Assembly: GCA_030656035.1 (NCBI GenBank)
Contig: JAUSOK010000109.1
Location: 1 to 53,583 of the forward strand
Origin: Syntrophales bacterium
Lineage (GTDB): Bacteria; Desulfobacterota; Syntrophia; Syntrophales; Fen-1087
Length of the DNA: 53,583 bases
Reading direction: 5' to 3'
Position 1 is the first letter of the stretch, and every line of letters begins with the position of its first letter. Shown piece by piece: positions 50,931 through 53,583 of the stretch. Made by a program: the position numbers and the translations under genes. Below the pieces are notes generated by a model, which was not told the DNA's origin, searched no databases, and saw only the letters and a program-made list of their open reading frames with translations.

Positions 50931-52751
50931 GTGGGAGATGGGGACATGACGGCAATCGATACATTGCCTAAGGCGCTGATCGATATCGCGGCCAGGCAGC
51001 CCGGCCGTGTGGCCATGCGCAGGAAGGAATACGGCATCTGGCACGATATTTTCTGGTCGGAATACCTGGAGCAGGTCAAATATGTCGCCCTGGGCCTGCA
51101 CGCCCTGGGTCTCAAGCGCGGAGATAAAGCCGCCGTCATCGGCGAGAACCGGCCGGAGTGGCTCTACTGCGCCCTCGGTATCGTGTCCGCGGGGGGCGTC
51201 TTCGCCGGCGTTTACACGACCAATCCCGCGGCCGAGTGCGAATATGTGGTGGAACATTCGGAGGCGGTGTTCTATTTCTGCGAGGATGAGGAACAGCTCG
51301 ACAAGGCCCTTGCCTTCAGGGACAATACCCCCCTTCTGAAAAAGATGATCGCCTGGGAGATGAAGGGGCTCAAGAACTTTCATGATCCCATGGTCATGAG
51401 TTTTGACGAACTGCTGGCACTGGGCAGGAAAACGGCGGCCGAGCAACCGGCCCTTTTTGGGGAACTGACGGCCCAAGGCAGGCCGGAAGACATCGCCGGC
51501 ATTATTTATACGTCCGGAACCACAGGACCCCCGAAGGGCGCCATGCTGACCCACGAAGGCTATCTGTGGGTCGGGCGCGCCGCTACTTCCCTGATAGCAT
51601 CAAGACCGGATGACGAGAGTATCTCCTTTCTGCCCCTCAATCATGTGTATGAACAGATTTTTGACATGATGATCCATTTGAACGTGGGGCACATTGTTAA
51701 TTTCACCGAAAATACCGATACGGTGATGGCGGACATGCGCGACGTCTCGCCCACCATGTTTCACGCCGTGCCCCGGATCTGGGAGAAGTATTATTCCGGC
51801 ATCGTGCTGAAGATGAACGACGCCACGGCCCTCAAGAAGCTGGCCTTCAAACTCTCTCTCGACATCGGGAGAAAGTATAACGATTTCAGGCTGGCCGGCA
51901 GGAAGCCGCCCGCCTGGATTGCCCTCGGCTACAAGCTGGCCTATTTTGCCGTTTTCAGGAAGCTCAAAAAACGCCTGGGTTTTGACCGGGTCCGGATCGG
52001 TTTTTCCGGCGCCGCCCCGATTTCACATAACATTCTGAAATTTTTCCAGAGCATCGGCATCCCCATTCGCGAAGGCTACGGCATGACCGAAACCACCGGC
52101 ATCACGCATATGTCCGACGAGTATAATTTCAAGCTGGGAACCGTGGGCAAGGCCCTCCCGGGGACGCAGGTGCGTATTGCCGCGGACGGCGAAATCCTCG
52201 TAAAGCATCCGGGGCTCTTCAAGGGCTACTACCGGGACGAAGAAAGCACACGGGCGGCTCTCGTTGACGGTTGGATGCACACGGGAGATGTGGGGATCGT
52301 CGATGCAGACGGCTATTTGAAGATAACCGACCGGAAAAAAGATCTCATCATTACCGCCGGCGGAAAGAACATCGCCCCCCAGTATATCGAGAACCTGTTG
52401 AAATTCTCGCCCTACATTAACGACGCAGTGGTCATCGGCGACGGCAGAAAGTACCTGACGGCCATTATTGTCATCGATGAAGAAAACGTGGTAAATTATG
52501 CCCAGCAGCTCAAGGTGCAATACACGACCTTTGCCAGCCTCACGAAAACGGAAGAGGTCGTCAAACTGATCCAGGACGAGATTGACAAGATCAATTCCCA
52601 GATGGCCCGCGTGGAGAATATCAGGAAATTCAGAATCCTCGATAAAAAGCTCTATACGGAAGACGGCGCGGTGACGCCGACCATGAAGGTGAAGCGAAAT
52701 GCCATCAATGCCCAGTATAAGGATCTGATCGAGTCCATGTATAGGGACTGA
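50931..52751 (+). CDS. fadD: AMP-forming acyl-CoA synthetase, long-chain (FadD15-like)
   Basis: 606 residues from a GTG at 50931 with GGGGAGG upstream; an ATG at 50946 is an equal alternative. ANL-superfamily motifs: P-loop YTSGTTGPPKGAMLTHEGYL, GYGMTETTGITHM, HTGDVGIVDADGYLKITDRK and the A10-like catalytic Lys in TPTMKVKRNAI. This matches eukaryote-like long-chain ligases. Located at the end of the liv operon, it probably activates the imported acid to its CoA ester, though its class suggests longer or aromatic acids. Repeat copy D begins within its stop codon. Confidence 0.9.
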   Translation: MGDGDMTAIDTLPKALIDIAARQPGRVAMRRKEYGIWHDIFWSEYLEQVKYVALGLHALGLKRGDKAAVIGENRPEWLYCALGIVSAGGVFAGVYTTNPAAECEYVVEHSEAVFYFCEDEEQLDKALAFRDNTPLLKKMIAWEMKGLKNFHDPMVMSFDELLALGRKTAAEQPALFGELTAQGRPEDIAGIIYTSGTTGPPKGAMLTHEGYLWVGRAATSLIASRPDDESISFLPLNHVYEQIFDMMIHLNVGHIVNFTENTDTVMADMRDVSPTMFHAVPRIWEKYYSGIVLKMNDATALKKLAFKLSLDIGRKYNDFRLAGRKPPAWIALGYKLAYFAVFRKLKKRLGFDRVRIGFSGAAPISHNILKFFQSIGIPIREGYGMTETTGITHMSDEYNFKLGTVGKALPGTQVRIAADGEILVKHPGLFKGYYRDEESTRAALVDGWMHTGDVGIVDADGYLKITDRKKDLIITAGGKNIAPQYIENLLKFSPYINDAVVIGDGRKYLTAIIVIDEENVVNYAQQLKVQYTTFASLTKTEEVVKLIQDEIDKINSQMARVENIRKFRILDKKLYTEDGAVTPTMKVKRNAINAQYKDLIESMYRD

Positions 52752-52900
52752 CGGCTGCGTAAAAAGTCCGGATGCCGCGTTGCGCTTCATCCTTACGTCA
52801 TTGCGGCGTACGACCAAGTACGCCTCACTTGGATGGGGACACGACTCTGTCAAGCCCCCTCCCCATGCGCCTTGCTTGTGGAGCTTTTTACGCAGCCGTC
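52750..52900. repeat. Palindromic dispersed repeat, copy D
   Basis: 151 bp with both perfect 17-bp ends: GACGGCTGCGTAAAAAG (52750-52766) and CTTTTTACGCAGCCGTC (52884-52900). Inside is a GGCGTAC GACCAA GTACGCC hairpin and a decayed 25-bp palindrome (insertion of CCCCCT). Its first bases overlap the TGA stop of the acyl-CoA ligase. Confidence 0.88.
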
Positions 52901-52944
52901 GAATTTGGACAATTAACCGACTTCTTGTGGGTCTATCAGGACTG

Positions 52945-53583
52945 ATGGAGCGCCTCCATAGAAATCGTTGTCATGACCTTCCGAATGTGTTACGAACCGG
53001 GCAAAAAAATCAGGCGGACCATACCTTGACCGAGACGTCCCTGCATGTTTTAAAAAACCTCCATGAACTCATGGAGATCATCCGGACCCTGCGCTCGCCC
53101 GCCGGATGCCTCTGGGACCGTCAACAGACCCGGGCGGATCTGGCGAAATACTTGTTGGACGAGGCCTGCGAGACGATCGACGCCATCGACAGCGGCTCCG
53201 TTTCCGCCCTGAAGGAGGAACTGGGGGATCTGCTGTTTCAGATCCTGTTTCTGACGGTCATGGCCGAGGAACAGGGAGAGTTTACGCTGTCCGACGTCAT
53301 GGCGGCCATCGGCGAGAAAATGATCCGGCGTCATCCGCATGTCTTCGGCGACAGTACGGTCCGGGATGTGGCGCAGATCAAGGCCAACTGGCAGACGATC
53401 AAGCGGGATATTGAAATGAAGCGGTCGCCTGCGGGGATACTGGACGGCATTCCGCGGTCGCTGCCCGCGTTGATCCGGGCGCAGAAAATGACGGAGGCGG
53501 CGGCAACGGTCGGGTTTGACTGGGAGCGGACGGACGCGGTCATGCTCAAGGTGGAGGAAGAACTCCGCGAGTTGCGGGCGGCC
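52945..53583 (+). CDS. mazG: MazG nucleoside triphosphate pyrophosphohydrolase, 3' end cut by window
   Basis: Open frame running off the right edge (213 codons from the ATG at 52945, AGGA upstream; a TTG at 53026 is an alternative nearer the conserved start). The first MazG domain is clear: LMEIIRTLRSPAGCLWDRQQ, LLDEACETIDAIDSG (metal-binding ExxE) and LKEELGDLLFQILFL (ExxD), then KMIRRHPHVFGD and WQTIKRDIE. It hydrolyses NTPs to NMPs and pyrophosphate, cleansing aberrant nucleotides or lowering alarmone. GCLWD replaces the usual GCPWD. The second domain begins near the edge (VEEELRELRAA). Confidence 0.9.
   Translation, partial: MERLHRNRCHDLPNVLRTGQKNQADHTLTETSLHVLKNLHELMEIIRTLRSPAGCLWDRQQTRADLAKYLLDEACETIDAIDSGSVSALKEELGDLLFQILFLTVMAEEQGEFTLSDVMAAIGEKMIRRHPHVFGDSTVRDVAQIKANWQTIKRDIEMKRSPAGILDGIPRSLPALIRAQKMTEAAATVGFDWERTDAVMLKVEEELRELRAA

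Noticed and set aside
52023-52853. 276-residue minus-strand frame antisense to the acyl-CoA ligase
   Set aside because: N-terminus is encoded by repeat copy D and the rest is antisense to a gene with complete catalytic motifs.

Overview
The window looks like a chromosomal segment of a Gram-negative, strictly anaerobic type of bacterium, most likely a Desulfobacterota (deltaproteobacterial) lineage close to the Syntrophales. This is inferred from four things: a Tol-Pal envelope system, NtrC-type two-component regulation, a stand-alone TrpB2-type tryptophan synthase beta chain, and acyl-CoA / biotin-dependent carboxyl-transfer enzymes next to branched-chain-type ABC transporters. No rRNA is present; one tRNA-Thr(CGU) is. 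Most of the window is GC-rich and densely coding. The first ~2.3 kb is clearly more AT-rich, sparsely coding, and carries a ParB-like and a winged-helix-like protein, as expected for the edge of a plasmid-derived or mobile island.

Layout: 1-2.3 kb, AT-rich accessory edge (ParB-like fragment, winged-helix protein, several inverted repeats). 2.4-9 kb, a MORN/YwqK-type repeat protein, an alpha/beta hydrolase, a GpsA-like dehydrogenase, TrpB2, a small Cys-containing protein and RarA. 9.4-12.7 kb, a membrane histidine kinase with its sigma54-dependent response regulator. 12.7-15.9 kb (minus), a ferritin-like protein, CorA, and a fused diadenylate cyclase/YbbR protein. 16.0-24.7 kb, one operon aroF-aroB-pheA-aroD-aroE-aroA-aroK-aroC-tyrA holding all seven shikimate-pathway steps to chorismate plus the entry enzymes to Phe and Tyr. 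It is preceded by an unannotated 28-residue leader peptide with 2 Phe, 2 Trp and 3 Tyr codons and by a textbook terminator/antiterminator, so I read it as a ribosome-mediated attenuator sensing all aromatic amino acids.

24.8-26.1 kb (minus): tsaC, purE, tRNA-Thr. 26.3-31.4 kb: tolQ-tolR-tolA-tolB-pal-cpoB. 31.5-36.9 kb (minus): a LolB/DUF4292-like lipoprotein, a TPR lipoprotein, CtpA protease, DUF948-like and YtxH-like proteins, and a tiny Ala/Pro-rich lipoprotein. 37-40.6 kb: a HyuA-type hydantoinase/oxoprolinase translationally coupled to a histone-deacetylase-fold amidohydrolase with a C-terminal four-cysteine module, then a carboxymuconolactone-decarboxylase-like protein.

40.7-44.8 kb (minus): a free biotin carrier, an HMG-CoA-lyase-fold protein whose usual catalytic Cys is Gln, an enoyl-CoA hydratase, and an acyl-CoA carboxyltransferase, with no biotin carboxylase. 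Divergent from it at 45.2-52.8 kb: livM-livH-lipoprotein-livJ-livG-livF and an AMP-forming acyl-CoA ligase. Together these could take up, activate and (de/trans)carboxylate a short or branched carboxylic acid. The window ends inside mazG.

A notable feature is a family of ~145-bp palindromic intergenic repeats (17-bp terminal inverted repeats plus an internal 25-bp near-palindrome), present four times between 28 and 53 kb, each just downstream of a stop codon or between genes. The most interesting items are the aromatic attenuator, this repeat family, the biotin cluster lacking a carboxylase, and the cyclase/YbbR fusion.
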